Of a stretch of 23,410 bases of DNA, positions 14,228-21,301 are shown piece by piece. Position 1 is the first letter of the stretch; every line of letters starts with the position of its first letter. Location of the stretch: the NCBI GenBank assembly GCA_041687435.1, contig JAWLBX010000036.1, positions 1 through 23,410 of the forward strand, written 5' to 3'. The notes below the pieces were generated by a model. The model worked only from the letters and a program-made list of their open reading frames with translations. It was not told where the DNA came from and did no database searches. This DNA is from JACKII01 sp041687435 (GTDB lineage: Bacteria; Pseudomonadota; Alphaproteobacteria; Bin95). The translations under genes were made by a program, and so were the position numbers.

Positions 14228-15208
14228 ATGAAAGCCTGGCAGGTTCAAGACTGGTGCAATGCCGCCGACATGCAAATGACCGAAATGCCGGTGCCGGAAC
14301 CTGGCCCCGGCCAGGCGCTGGTGAAGGTGCACTCGGCGGCGCTGAACTTCTTCGACAACCTGATGATCGGCGGCAAATACCAAGTGAAGCCGCCGCGGCC
14401 ATTCACGCCTGGCTGCGAGATCGCGGGGGAGGTCGTTGCAATCGGGCCGGGAAGCGAGTTCCAGCCGGGCGACCGGGTTGCCTCCCAGCCGAACTGGGGC
14501 GCATTTGCCGAGTATTGCCTCGTCGAAAATGTCCCTACCAACAGAGTGCCTGCGGCGGTCGCGTTGGAGGAGGCCGCGGCAATTCCCGTAGTGTATCCCA
14601 CCGCCCATGTCGCCCTGCAACGGCGCGGCCAGTTGCGGGAAGGAGAGTTCGTGCTGATTTCTGCCGCGGCTGGCGGCGTCGGCCTTGCCGCGATCCAACT
14701 GGCCAGGGCCTGGGGCGGGCGGCCGATTGCGCTGGCGGGTTCGGAGGAGAAACGCCGCGTCTGCCTGGAGAACGGGGCGGAAATCGCGCTCGACTATTCC
14801 GATGACGCCTGGATCGAGGCGGTACGTGAGCACACCGGTGGCAGGGGCTTCGATCTGTTGTTCGATCCGGTTGGCGGCGAGACATTCGACCGGGCGCTGA
14901 AAGTGATCGCGTTCGAGGGACGGGCGGTCATCATCGGCTTTGCCGGCGGCGCGATCCAGCAGATCGCCTCCAACCGGCTGCTACTGAAGAACGCCAGCGC
15001 GGTGGGCGCGATCTGGGGCCGCTACCTGACCGAGGATCCGGCCTATGCTCACACGGTGGTGGACGACTGTTTCCGATTGCTGGCGGATGGCAAGATAAAA
15101 CCCTGCGTCTGGCGCACTTACGGCCTTGAGGATGTGCCGGCAGCGCTGGAGGCGCTGGACACGCGCCGGACATTCGGCAAGGTCATGGTGCGAGTGGCGG
15201 CGGAATAG
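14228..15208 (+). CDS. NADPH:quinone oxidoreductase-type dehydrogenase (MDR superfamily, zinc-less)
   Basis: The 326-residue protein has the medium-chain dehydrogenase/reductase layout: a GroES-like N-terminal half (PFTPGCEIAGEVVAIG, QPGDRVASQ) and a Rossmann half with the nucleotide-binding motif AAAGGVGLAAIQLA (residues 146-159), ending GRAVIIGFAGG and RRTFGKVMVRV. The Cys/His zinc ligands of alcohol dehydrogenases are missing, which places it in the quinone-reductase/enoyl-reductase branch. It would reduce quinones or alpha,beta-unsaturated carbonyls with NADPH. The ATG at 14228 has a strong aaggag at 14212-14217. The frame is open far upstream, but that part is antisense to the cyclase. 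The cupin gene follows 33 bases downstream, probably in the same transcript. The exact substrate is unknown. Confidence 0.9.
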   Translation: MKAWQVQDWCNAADMQMTEMPVPEPGPGQALVKVHSAALNFFDNLMIGGKYQVKPPRPFTPGCEIAGEVVAIGPGSEFQPGDRVASQPNWGAFAEYCLVENVPTNRVPAAVALEEAAAIPVVYPTAHVALQRRGQLREGEFVLISAAAGGVGLAAIQLARAWGGRPIALAGSEEKRRVCLENGAEIALDYSDDAWIEAVREHTGGRGFDLLFDPVGGETFDRALKVIAFEGRAVIIGFAGGAIQQIASNRLLLKNASAVGAIWGRYLTEDPAYAHTVVDDCFRLLADGKIKPCVWRTYGLEDVPAALEALDTRRTFGKVMVRVAAE

Positions 15209-15241
15209 GACGCGCTGCCTGCCGCACGAATGGAGCGAAGC

Positions 15242-15718
15242 ATGAACGCAGACAAGCCGCTGGCGGTGGCCGCAAAAGATGTGGCGCCGCGGACCAAGCC
15301 GTCGAACTACCCGGAACCGTTCTTCAGCCGCATGGCAAAGCGGGAGAAGCGGCAGTTGGGCGATGCGTTCGGACTCACCAAGTTCGGCGTCAACCTGACC
15401 CGCATCGCGCCCGGCGGCGAGACTGCCTTACTGCACGTGCACAGCAAGCAGGAAGAATTCGTCTATGTGGTCCAGGGGCGGCCGACACTCGTTACCGACC
15501 AGGGCCAAATGCAACTGGAGCCCGGCATGTGCGCCGGTTTTACGCCGAACGGTCTTGCCCATCATTTGGTGAACCGGACGGATGAGGACGTGTTCTTATT
15601 GGAAGTGGGCGACCGGGTAGCCGGTGATGAAGGCCACTATCCCAAAGACGATATCGCCGCCCGCATGGGCGAGGATGGCCAGTGGTATTTCGTGCACAAG
15701 GACGGAACGCCGTACTGA
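15242..15718 (+). CDS. Cupin domain protein
   Basis: The 158-residue protein consists of one cupin domain: motif 1 is LLHVHSKQEEFVYVVQG (metal ligands H65, H67 and E71/E72) and motif 2 is GFTPNGLAHHLVNRT (H107). A charged C-terminal tail (GHYPKDDIAARMGEDGQWYFVHKDG) resembles cupins annotated as possible sugar- or aromatic-acid-binding proteins. It may be a small metalloenzyme (isomerase or dioxygenase-like) or a binding/sensor protein, and the sequence does not decide between these. The ATG at 15242 is favoured because ggag lies 6 bases upstream. An ATG at 15230 in the same frame has no good site and would add four residues. It follows the dehydrogenase by 33 bases and is convergent with the transporter operon. 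Confidence 0.85.
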   Translation: MNADKPLAVAAKDVAPRTKPSNYPEPFFSRMAKREKRQLGDAFGLTKFGVNLTRIAPGGETALLHVHSKQEEFVYVVQGRPTLVTDQGQMQLEPGMCAGFTPNGLAHHLVNRTDEDVFLLEVGDRVAGDEGHYPKDDIAARMGEDGQWYFVHKDGTPY

Positions 15719-15784
15719 ATTCTTCTGAAACCGAAAGTTTCTCCGGCCGGCCCTGGAGCCGGGTCCGGGGCGCATGGAAAGTGG

Positions 15785-16492
15785 CTATAGCGTCAGATAC
15801 TGCTCCAAAACCTGCTGATTGGCGCGCAGGTCGGCAGGGGTGGCGGAGTATTTGATCTCGCCCTTTTCCATGATGTGGCAGTAGTCGGAGAGGTAGAGTA
15901 CGAAACCCAGGTTCTGCTCTGCCAGCACGATGGATATGCCTGTTTCCTTCAGCATTTTCACCTGCTCGCGCAAGTTTTCGACCACCCGTGGCGCCAGCCC
16001 CTCCGACGGCTCGTCCAGCAGGATGAGGCGCGGATTGCCCATCAGGCAGCGGGCGATGGTCAGCATCTGCTGCTGCCCGCCGGACAGCACGCCGCCGGCG
16101 CGGGTCTGAATTTCGCGCAGGTCGGGGAACAGTTCGAACACCCGGTTTTCGTCCCAGCCCTCCCGGCCTTCGGCTGCCGGTCGGCGGGCGATGTCGAGAT
16201 TTTCCCAGACGCTCAGGTCCGGAAAAATCCGCCGCTCTTCCGGCACGAAGCCAATTCGCAGCTTGGAAATGCGGTGAGCGGGGAGGCCGGTAATGTCCTG
16301 CCCCTCGAACCGCACCTTGCCCTGGCGTGGCGGTGTCAGCCCCATGATGGAGCGCATGGTCGTGGTCTTGCCGACGCCGTTGCGCCCGATCAGGGCCACG
16401 ATCTGCCCGGGTTCGACACTGAACGAGACGCCGAACAACACTTGGCTGAGGCCATAGGCGGTGTGGATGCCGTCGACTTCAAGCTGTGGCAT
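15785..16492 (-). CDS. livF: LivF-type ABC transporter ATPase
   Basis: The 235-residue ATPase has Walker A GRNGVGKTT (residues 36-44), the ABC signature VLSGGQQQMLTIARC, Walker B LILLDEPSEGLAP, and the LivF-like EQNLGFVLYLSDYCHIMEKG switch region. It powers a hydrophobic-amino-acid-type (HAAT) importer from the cytoplasmic face, paired with LivG. The start at 16492 overlaps the end of livG by 14 bases, which indicates translational coupling. It is the last gene of the five-gene operon. The symbol denotes the family: these importers also carry amides, urea, carboxylates or aromatic acids, so branched-chain amino acids are not assured. Confidence 0.93.
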   Translation of the reverse strand: MPQLEVDGIHTAYGLSQVLFGVSFSVEPGQIVALIGRNGVGKTTTMRSIMGLTPPRQGKVRFEGQDITGLPAHRISKLRIGFVPEERRIFPDLSVWENLDIARRPAAEGREGWDENRVFELFPDLREIQTRAGGVLSGGQQQMLTIARCLMGNPRLILLDEPSEGLAPRVVENLREQVKMLKETGISIVLAEQNLGFVLYLSDYCHIMEKGEIKYSATPADLRANQQVLEQYLTL

Positions 16493-17234
16493 CTAACGAT
16501 TCTCCAAGGTAGACACGGCGCACTTCCGGGTCGTTGCGGACCGCGTCCGGCAGGCCGGAGGCAATGATCTCGCCATGGTGCAGTACGCTGATCCGGTCGG
16601 AAATGCCGAAGACGACGCCCATGTCGTGCTCTGTGAACAGCAGGGTTAGCTTGCGTTCGCGGGTGATGCGGTCGACCAGGGCCATGGCCTCGTCGGTTTC
16701 TTGCGGGCTCATGCCGGCGGTCGGCTCGTCCAGCAGGAGCACCCGTGGATTTTCCGCCAGCGCGATGGCCAATTCGAGCTGTTTCTGCTTGCCGTAAGAG
16801 AGTTCGCCCGCGATCTCCGGCGATTCCGCATCGAGGCCAACCAGATGCAGCAGGTCCGCGGTCTCACCGCGGTTCTGCGGCTCGCCCAGGGTGAACAGTT
16901 TGAAATGCTTGTGGTCGCGCGCGATCAGGGCGACCTGCACATTCTCGAAGACGGTCATGCGCGGATAGATGTTGATCCGCTGAAAGCTGCGGGCCAAGCC
17001 CAGCCGCACCACCTTGTGCGGCGCCATGCCGGTGATATCGCGGCCGTCGAAGAACACCTTGCCGGACGATGGCCTCAGGTGGCCGGTGATCAGGTTAAAG
17101 AATGTTGTCTTGCCGGCGCCGTTCGGTCCGATGATGGCGTGACGCTCGCCTTCCTCCAGGCTGAAGCTGACATGGTTGGTGGCAACGAAGCCGCCAAAAT
17201 CCTTCATCAGATCCGTGGTTTCGAGAATGGGCAT
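16479..17234 (-). CDS. livG: LivG-type ABC transporter ATPase
   Basis: The 251-residue ATPase has Walker A GPNGAGKTT (residues 36-44), a signature LSYGKQKQLELAIA (SYG instead of SGG, common in LivG), Walker B VLLLDEPTAGMSP and the D-loop/H-loop TLLFTEHDMGVVFGISD. The ATG at 17234 shares one base with the livM stop (TGATG), so the genes are coupled. The frame is open back to 17660, but that section is antiframe livM sequence. The segment SFQRINIYPRMTVFENVQVALIA is typical of LivG. It forms the ATPase heterodimer with LivF. Substrate specificity is set by the binding protein, not by this subunit. Confidence 0.93.
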   Translation of the reverse strand: MPILETTDLMKDFGGFVATNHVSFSLEEGERHAIIGPNGAGKTTFFNLITGHLRPSSGKVFFDGRDITGMAPHKVVRLGLARSFQRINIYPRMTVFENVQVALIARDHKHFKLFTLGEPQNRGETADLLHLVGLDAESPEIAGELSYGKQKQLELAIALAENPRVLLLDEPTAGMSPQETDEAMALVDRITRERKLTLLFTEHDMGVVFGISDRISVLHHGEIIASGLPDAVRNDPEVRRVYLGESLDATA

Positions 17235-18184
17235 CAGTTCGACCCTCCCGATCCGGCAAGTTTGTTTCGCACTTTCTGCGCAAGACTGACCAGGCCCCCG
17301 GGCAGGAACATCAGGATCACCAGCAGAATGCCGCCAAGGACGGTCGGCCAGTATTCGGTATATTCGTTGGTGAAGCGTTCCAGCAGGTAGAGCGCGGCGG
17401 CGCCGATGGCCGGGCCGAAAAACGAATACATGCCGCCCAGCAGCACCATGATCAGCACCTGGGCCGACTGGGTCCAGAAGGCGTTTTCCACATACATGCC
17501 GCGGTTGTACATGGCGAAAACCGCGCCGGCGATGCCGGCGAAGGTGCCGGCGACGACGAAGGCGGTCCAGCGCATGCGCCGCGTGTCGACGCCAACAAAG
17601 CCGGCGCGCGTCCGGTTTTCCCGCACCGCCACCAGCACCTTGCCAAAGGCCGAATGACATATAAGCCAGAGCAGGCCCGAACCCGCCGCTACCACCGCCA
17701 GGGTGAAATAGAAGAAGGGAACACGGTCATCCAGGAAGGCCGGCACGGTCACGCCGACAAAGCCGTCGTCGCCGTGAGTCACGTCCCGCCACTTGAAGGC
17801 CACCGCCCAGACCAGCATGGAAAAGGCGAGAGTGAGCATGGCGAAATAAATATCGGTCAGTCGGGTACAGAACCACGCGACGAACATCGCCGCCAGCATC
17901 GACAGGATGACGGCAACCGGCATGGCAATCAGCAGCGGCACCTCATACGTGGTCAACAGAATAGCGTTGGCATAGCCGCCGATGGCGAAATAGGCGGCAT
18001 GCCCGAACGAGACGTTGCCGCTATAGCCGATCAGCACGTTCAGGCTGAGCGCGAACAGGACGAATACCAGAATTTCGGTGGCCAAATCGACCAGATAGGC
18101 CTCGCCCAGCAGCGGCACTGCCGCCAGCAAGGCCAGGATGATCAGGCACGCGGCCTGACCGGTTTTGCTCAATGGGCTGGTCAT
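17234..18184 (-). CDS. livM: LivM-type branched-chain-amino-acid-family ABC permease
   Basis: The 316-residue membrane protein has about 8-10 hydrophobic segments (for example ACLIILALLAAVPLLG and LVFVLFALSLNVLIGYSGNVSFG). NVSFGHAAYFAIGGYANA is the typical LivM permease motif, and the conserved EAA-like loop VRENRTRAGFVGVDTRRMR contacts the ATPase. A strong aggaggc lies about 10 bases upstream of the ATG, and only 12 bases separate it from the livH stop. It forms the transmembrane heterodimer with LivH in the inner membrane. Confidence 0.93.
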   Translation of the reverse strand: MTSPLSKTGQAACLIILALLAAVPLLGEAYLVDLATEILVFVLFALSLNVLIGYSGNVSFGHAAYFAIGGYANAILLTTYEVPLLIAMPVAVILSMLAAMFVAWFCTRLTDIYFAMLTLAFSMLVWAVAFKWRDVTHGDDGFVGVTVPAFLDDRVPFFYFTLAVVAAGSGLLWLICHSAFGKVLVAVRENRTRAGFVGVDTRRMRWTAFVVAGTFAGIAGAVFAMYNRGMYVENAFWTQSAQVLIMVLLGGMYSFFGPAIGAAALYLLERFTNEYTEYWPTVLGGILLVILMFLPGGLVSLAQKVRNKLAGSGGSN

Positions 18185-18196
18185 GCGTGCTGCCTC

Positions 18197-19096
18197 CTAA
18201 CCTTGTTCCGGCTTGCCGAATAGGCCCCAGGGCCGGATCAGCAGCACAACCAGCAACAGCAGGAAGGCGAACACGTCCTGCCAGTTCGGTACGATGACCG
18301 AGCCGAAATTGTACACAAGGCCATAGATCAGGGCGCCGACGAACGTACCCCACAGGCTGCCCAGGCCGCCGATAATGACGATGACGAAGCAGTCAACGAT
18401 AATCGACACGTCCATGCCCGGCACGGGCGAGTTGATCGGTGAGGCGAGAGCGCCACCGACCCCGGCCAACGCCGAGCCCACCAGAAAAACGCCGGTGTAG
18501 ATCACCGGCACGTTGATGCCCAGCGCGGCCAGCATTTCCCGGTCCTGGGTGGCGGCGCGGGTCAGGCGGCCCCAGCGCGTCCGTTCCGTAAAGAACCAGA
18601 GGACCAATAGAATTAGCGGCCCGATCATGCACAGTACCAGCCGATAACTTGGATAGAAGGTGATGCCGAGATCCCATGCACCCTTCAGCCCATCCGGATA
18701 GCTGACGCTGTATTGATCCGTCCCCCAGATCATCTTGGCGACATCGCCCATGATCAGCACGATGGCAAAGGTCAGCAGCAGCTGCATCAGGTGTTCCTTG
18801 TCATAGAGGAACTGAAACAGCGTGCGCTCCAGAAACACGGATATCGCCGCCAGAAACAAGGCCGCGGCCACCACGCCGGGCCAGAAGCCCAGGCCCCATG
18901 CATGCGCCACTGTGTAGGCGGCATAGGCGCCGAACATGAAAAAGGCACCGTGGGCGAAGTTGATCACCCGCAACACGCCGAAAATCAGCGAGAGACCGGC
19001 GGCGATGATGAAATAGTTCATTCCCATGGACAGGGAATTCAGCAGCTGAATAAAGGCAAACGTCGGGTTGCCTATCAGCATCTCCAAGCCTTGCAT
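18197..19096 (-). CDS. livH: LivH-type branched-chain-amino-acid-family ABC permease
   Basis: The 299-residue permease from the ATG at 19096 reads MQGLEMLIGNPTFAFIQLL, then SMGMNYFIIAAGLSLIFG and VLRVINFAHGAFFMFGAYAA, the hallmark LivH opening. Later come the ATPase-contact loop AATQDREMLAALGINVPV and VIIGGLGSLWGTFVGALIYG. Several hydrophobic helices span the inner membrane. The frame remains open to an ATG at 19162, but that ATG sits inside the perfect intergenic hairpin (19143-19170) and the extra 22 residues are not hydrophobic, so 19096 (or the internal ATG at 19081) is preferred. It pairs with LivM and lies downstream of the binding-protein gene. Confidence 0.9.
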   Translation of the reverse strand: MQGLEMLIGNPTFAFIQLLNSLSMGMNYFIIAAGLSLIFGVLRVINFAHGAFFMFGAYAAYTVAHAWGLGFWPGVVAAALFLAAISVFLERTLFQFLYDKEHLMQLLLTFAIVLIMGDVAKMIWGTDQYSVSYPDGLKGAWDLGITFYPSYRLVLCMIGPLILLVLWFFTERTRWGRLTRAATQDREMLAALGINVPVIYTGVFLVGSALAGVGGALASPINSPVPGMDVSIIVDCFVIVIIGGLGSLWGTFVGALIYGLVYNFGSVIVPNWQDVFAFLLLLVVLLIRPWGLFGKPEQG

Positions 19097-19142
19097 GGGC
19101 GATGCGTCCTGGTGAAGTGGATGGGTCGGGGGGCAATGAACA

Positions 19143-19170
19143 GGCTCCGAATGCTGAGTCATTCGGAGCC
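19143..19170 (-). promoter_or_regulatory. Perfect 11-bp hairpin between the binding-protein and permease genes
   Basis: GGCTCCGAATG (19143-19153) and CATTCGGAGCC (19160-19170) pair perfectly around a 6-base loop, 57 bases downstream of the livK stop. There is no T-run. Such structures after periplasmic binding-protein genes commonly protect the upstream mRNA segment or attenuate read-through, giving more binding protein than permease. That role is inferred from position and form. Confidence 0.7.
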
Positions 19171-19227
19171 CCGGCCATACTTTGGCGCGGACGGAGCGGA
19201 TGGCCGCCGCCCGCGCCGGACACGGCC

Positions 19228-20400
19228 CTACTGTTTGATTTCGGCCGGAATGTAGGTGACCGGATCCATCACCCGATAGGCAAAGCCTTCCTTCTTCACC
19301 AGCGGCCCCCAGAACTGGCCGGTATTGGCCTGGTGGGTCTCCGCGTCGATGGTGCGCGGGCCGACCGGTGTGTCGATGGTCATGCCTTCCAGCGCTTCCG
19401 CCAGGGCATCCGCATCCATGCTGCCGGCCTTGTCGGCGCCGGCGGCGATGAATTTAACGCCAGTATAGGCCAGAACAGGCCACATCGCGGTTTCGCTGGT
19501 GCCGGAACGTTCCGCCAAGGCTTTCTGGAAGGTCTCGTGTTCCGGTACGGGATGATCGTACCAAAGTTCATAGGCATTCGCCCAGACATTGTCCGGGTAA
19601 TCGTCGCCCATCTTTCCGGTGATCTCGTGACTCGCGATTTCGCCGCCGGTGATGTATTTGACCGTGCTGAACAGGCCGAATGGCTTGGCCTGCTGGGCAA
19701 AGTTCACGAAATGCGCCCCCCACAGACCGCTGGTGACCACGTCGCAGCCTGCGCCCAGAATCTGGGTGATTTGAACATTATAGTCGGTCGCATTCAGCTT
19801 CGCTCTCAGGTCCATGACCTTTTCGACATCCGGCGCATGGCGTTTCAACCCGCGCTCGATGCCTTCCGCCAGATCATAGCCGTATGCATAGTCCAGCTGG
19901 ATGTCGCAGAGCTTCTTGCCGCCCACCTGCTTGACCAATTGCGCCATGGCATCGCCCTCGAAATCGGTATGGGAGGCGGTGCGGAAGACGTATTTGTGCA
20001 GCTTGTTCGTGGTCATCTGGATGGTTTTGGGAATGGTCGAAATGTAGACAATCTTTTCCTGCCTCGCGACCTCGCTGATTGCCAGCCCCACCGCCGAGGA
20101 CAGGCCGCCGATCAGGACATTAACACCTTCCTTGGTGATGAGTTCCTTGGCCGCCGCCGACGCCGCGCTTGGGTTCAGTTTGGTGTCGCGGGCGAAGGAC
20201 ACCACTTTCCTGCCATTGATACCGCCGGCCGCGTTGATTTCGTCCACGGCCATGTCGTGCCCAACCATCGCCGGCACGCCATAAATCGCGCCGCCGCCCG
20301 AAGTCGGGTAAAGCACGCCAATCTTGACCTCGTCTGCCTGAACCTGGGTGACACCAAACAATGCCGCGGCGATCGCCGCCAATGTTGTTGACTTGCGCAT
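19228..20400 (-). CDS. livK: LivK-type periplasmic substrate-binding protein of the HAAT ABC importer
   Basis: The 390-residue protein has a Sec signal peptide (MRKSTTLAAIAAALFG..., predicted cleavage after VQA at residue 22). The mature part opens with DEVKIGVLYPTSGGGAIYG, DMAVDEINAAGGINGRKV and ELITKEGVNVLIGGLSSAV, the peripla_BP_6/Leu-Ile-Val-binding fold. Later segments (LDYAYGYDLAEG, AGCDVVTSGLWGAHFVNF) correspond to the second lobe and hinge. A substrate other than branched-chain amino acids is possible, because many members bind amides, aromatic acids or urea. It is the first gene of the operon. aaagga lies ~11 bases upstream of the ATG, and gcgagga directly abuts it. The promoter should lie in 20401-20470, but I could not define its boxes. 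The catabolic genes nearby suggest uptake of their substrate. Confidence 0.93.
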   Translation of the reverse strand: MRKSTTLAAIAAALFGVTQVQADEVKIGVLYPTSGGGAIYGVPAMVGHDMAVDEINAAGGINGRKVVSFARDTKLNPSAASAAAKELITKEGVNVLIGGLSSAVGLAISEVARQEKIVYISTIPKTIQMTTNKLHKYVFRTASHTDFEGDAMAQLVKQVGGKKLCDIQLDYAYGYDLAEGIERGLKRHAPDVEKVMDLRAKLNATDYNVQITQILGAGCDVVTSGLWGAHFVNFAQQAKPFGLFSTVKYITGGEIASHEITGKMGDDYPDNVWANAYELWYDHPVPEHETFQKALAERSGTSETAMWPVLAYTGVKFIAAGADKAGSMDADALAEALEGMTIDTPVGPRTIDAETHQANTGQFWGPLVKKEGFAYRVMDPVTYIPAEIKQ

Positions 20401-20860
20401 TCCTCGCCTGGTCCTTTGTGTTTAACGCTGCATCTGGCCGCGTTTGTTGTAAGGCGCGGTGATCTTCTCAGGTGGCGATGGCAAATTCAAGCAGAACACT
20501 TGTTCACCCTCTTCCCTTGGTTGCAAAAGCCGTGTCGAAGGGCAAAAACCTAGAACCGATCAAGAAAATTGGTGCAGAAGTCAATTTTATAGAATTGCAA
20601 TATATGCATAAGATGGTATGCGGAATTGCTTCGCTATTTTTTTTAATGGCATTCTATAATAGAAATAAATATTGATCATTGATAGTTATATCAAAGTAAA
20701 TAGATCGGGCTGTTCCGAAAATCGGCTGTAAATGTAAGTCAACCTGTGGCTATTGTATGTATTTTTCCGATATTTAAAAAACAAATGGCTTTCCGATGCA
20801 AGATCGTTATGGTGCCGCCGGGGGAAGGCGCGAGGGGGCCTTAAGCCCAAGGAACTAAGA
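20401..20860. other. Long intergenic region with AT-rich block
   Basis: No convincing gene was found between the livK start and 20861. The segment 20581-20700 has only 29 G/C among 120 bases by hand count (about 24%), against the high GC of the flanks, and AT-richness continues unevenly to ~20790. A weak hairpin with a bulge (20620-20634, GCG-AA/TT-CGC) is followed by eight T (20637-20644), which could be an intrinsic terminator on the + strand. The region must also hold the livK promoter near its left end. The low GC suggests foreign DNA, a regulatory or nucleoid-protein-bound region, or a junction of a transferred segment. Confidence 0.6.
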
Positions 20861-21152
20861 ATGAATTCGGGAAGCGAGCCGGACAGTGTCAGTGCAGTCC
20901 TGGGAGCTTTGATCGCCCACACAGACGGCGGTATCTCTCAAGCCCATGAAGTAACGGACCCGTTTGCATCCAAGCAATGCTACCGGCACGGCGGTGTTTT
21001 CCAGCGTCTTCGCCGGTTATGCGATCCGTCATTTGAACGACAAACTCATCGTAAGCGATCTGGTCGGCACCGATGGTGTCGCTGCCCTGGTAGGGGGCAA
21101 ATTGCTGGGATTTTCAGACCAGACCGTCGATGTCGGCAGCCTGCTGACCTAG
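20861..21152 (+). pseudogene. Frameshifted remnant of an RTX-type exoprotein C-terminus
   Basis: An ATG at 20861 with a good Shine-Dalgarno (aagga at 20849-20853) begins a frame reading MNSGSEPDSVSAVLGALIA. Around 20964-20975 the similarity moves to the +1 frame, which reads TAVFSSVFAGY, DLVGTDGVAALVGGKLLGF, SDQTVDVGSLLT and a stop at 21152. That second part aligns by eye with the post-RTX segment of the S8 protease downstream: TAVFSRVRADY, DGTDRLFGIEFVAF and ADGTVSVADLL. The in-frame region upstream has a stop (20952), so no single frame covers both parts. I read it as a decayed, internally deleted paralogue. A genuine small gene in the 20964-21152 frame (TTG start, no ribosome-binding site) is less likely. 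Confidence 0.5.
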
Positions 21153-21270
21153 CCGTGAAAGGTTGGGGCGCGTTCTATCCTGCTGTGATGGGATGCGCGG
21201 CAAGGTAGCGCCTTGAGGGATGGTTATTCCTTAACATCTATTGTAAGTTGTATAAATGGTCAAGTGCTGT

Positions 21271-21285
21271 CCTGATGCGATCAGG
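21271..21285 (+). promoter_or_regulatory. Short hairpin in the leader of the S8 protease gene
   Basis: CCTGAT (21271-21276) pairs with ATCAGG (21280-21285) around a GCG loop, ending one base before the agaggag ribosome-binding site (21287-21293). A perfect 6-bp stem so close to the site could influence translation initiation, but chance occurrence is also possible. Confidence 0.35.
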
Positions 21286-21301
21286 CAGAGGAGCGTGTGT
21301 C

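Noticed and set aside
15727..15741. GAAAC/GTTTC mini-hairpin between cupin and livF
   Set aside because: A 5-bp AT-rich stem without a T-tract is not distinguishable from chance.
17235..17660. N-terminal extension of livG into livM
   Set aside because: It lies wholly within livM in another frame, and the LivG family begins at MPILETTDLM with a TGATG junction.
19102..20391. 429-residue + strand frame opposite livK
   Set aside because: It mirrors the livK coding frame; the minus strand shows a signal peptide and binding-protein motifs, while this one shows none.
20472..20675. 67-residue + strand frame near the AT-rich block
   Set aside because: There is no family similarity I can see, its end runs into low-GC non-coding-like sequence, and the composition is inconsistent along its length. 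Possible but unsupported.
20686..20922. 78-residue minus-strand frame across the AT-rich block
   Set aside because: There is no recognisable motif or ribosome-binding site, and it spans a sharp composition change.
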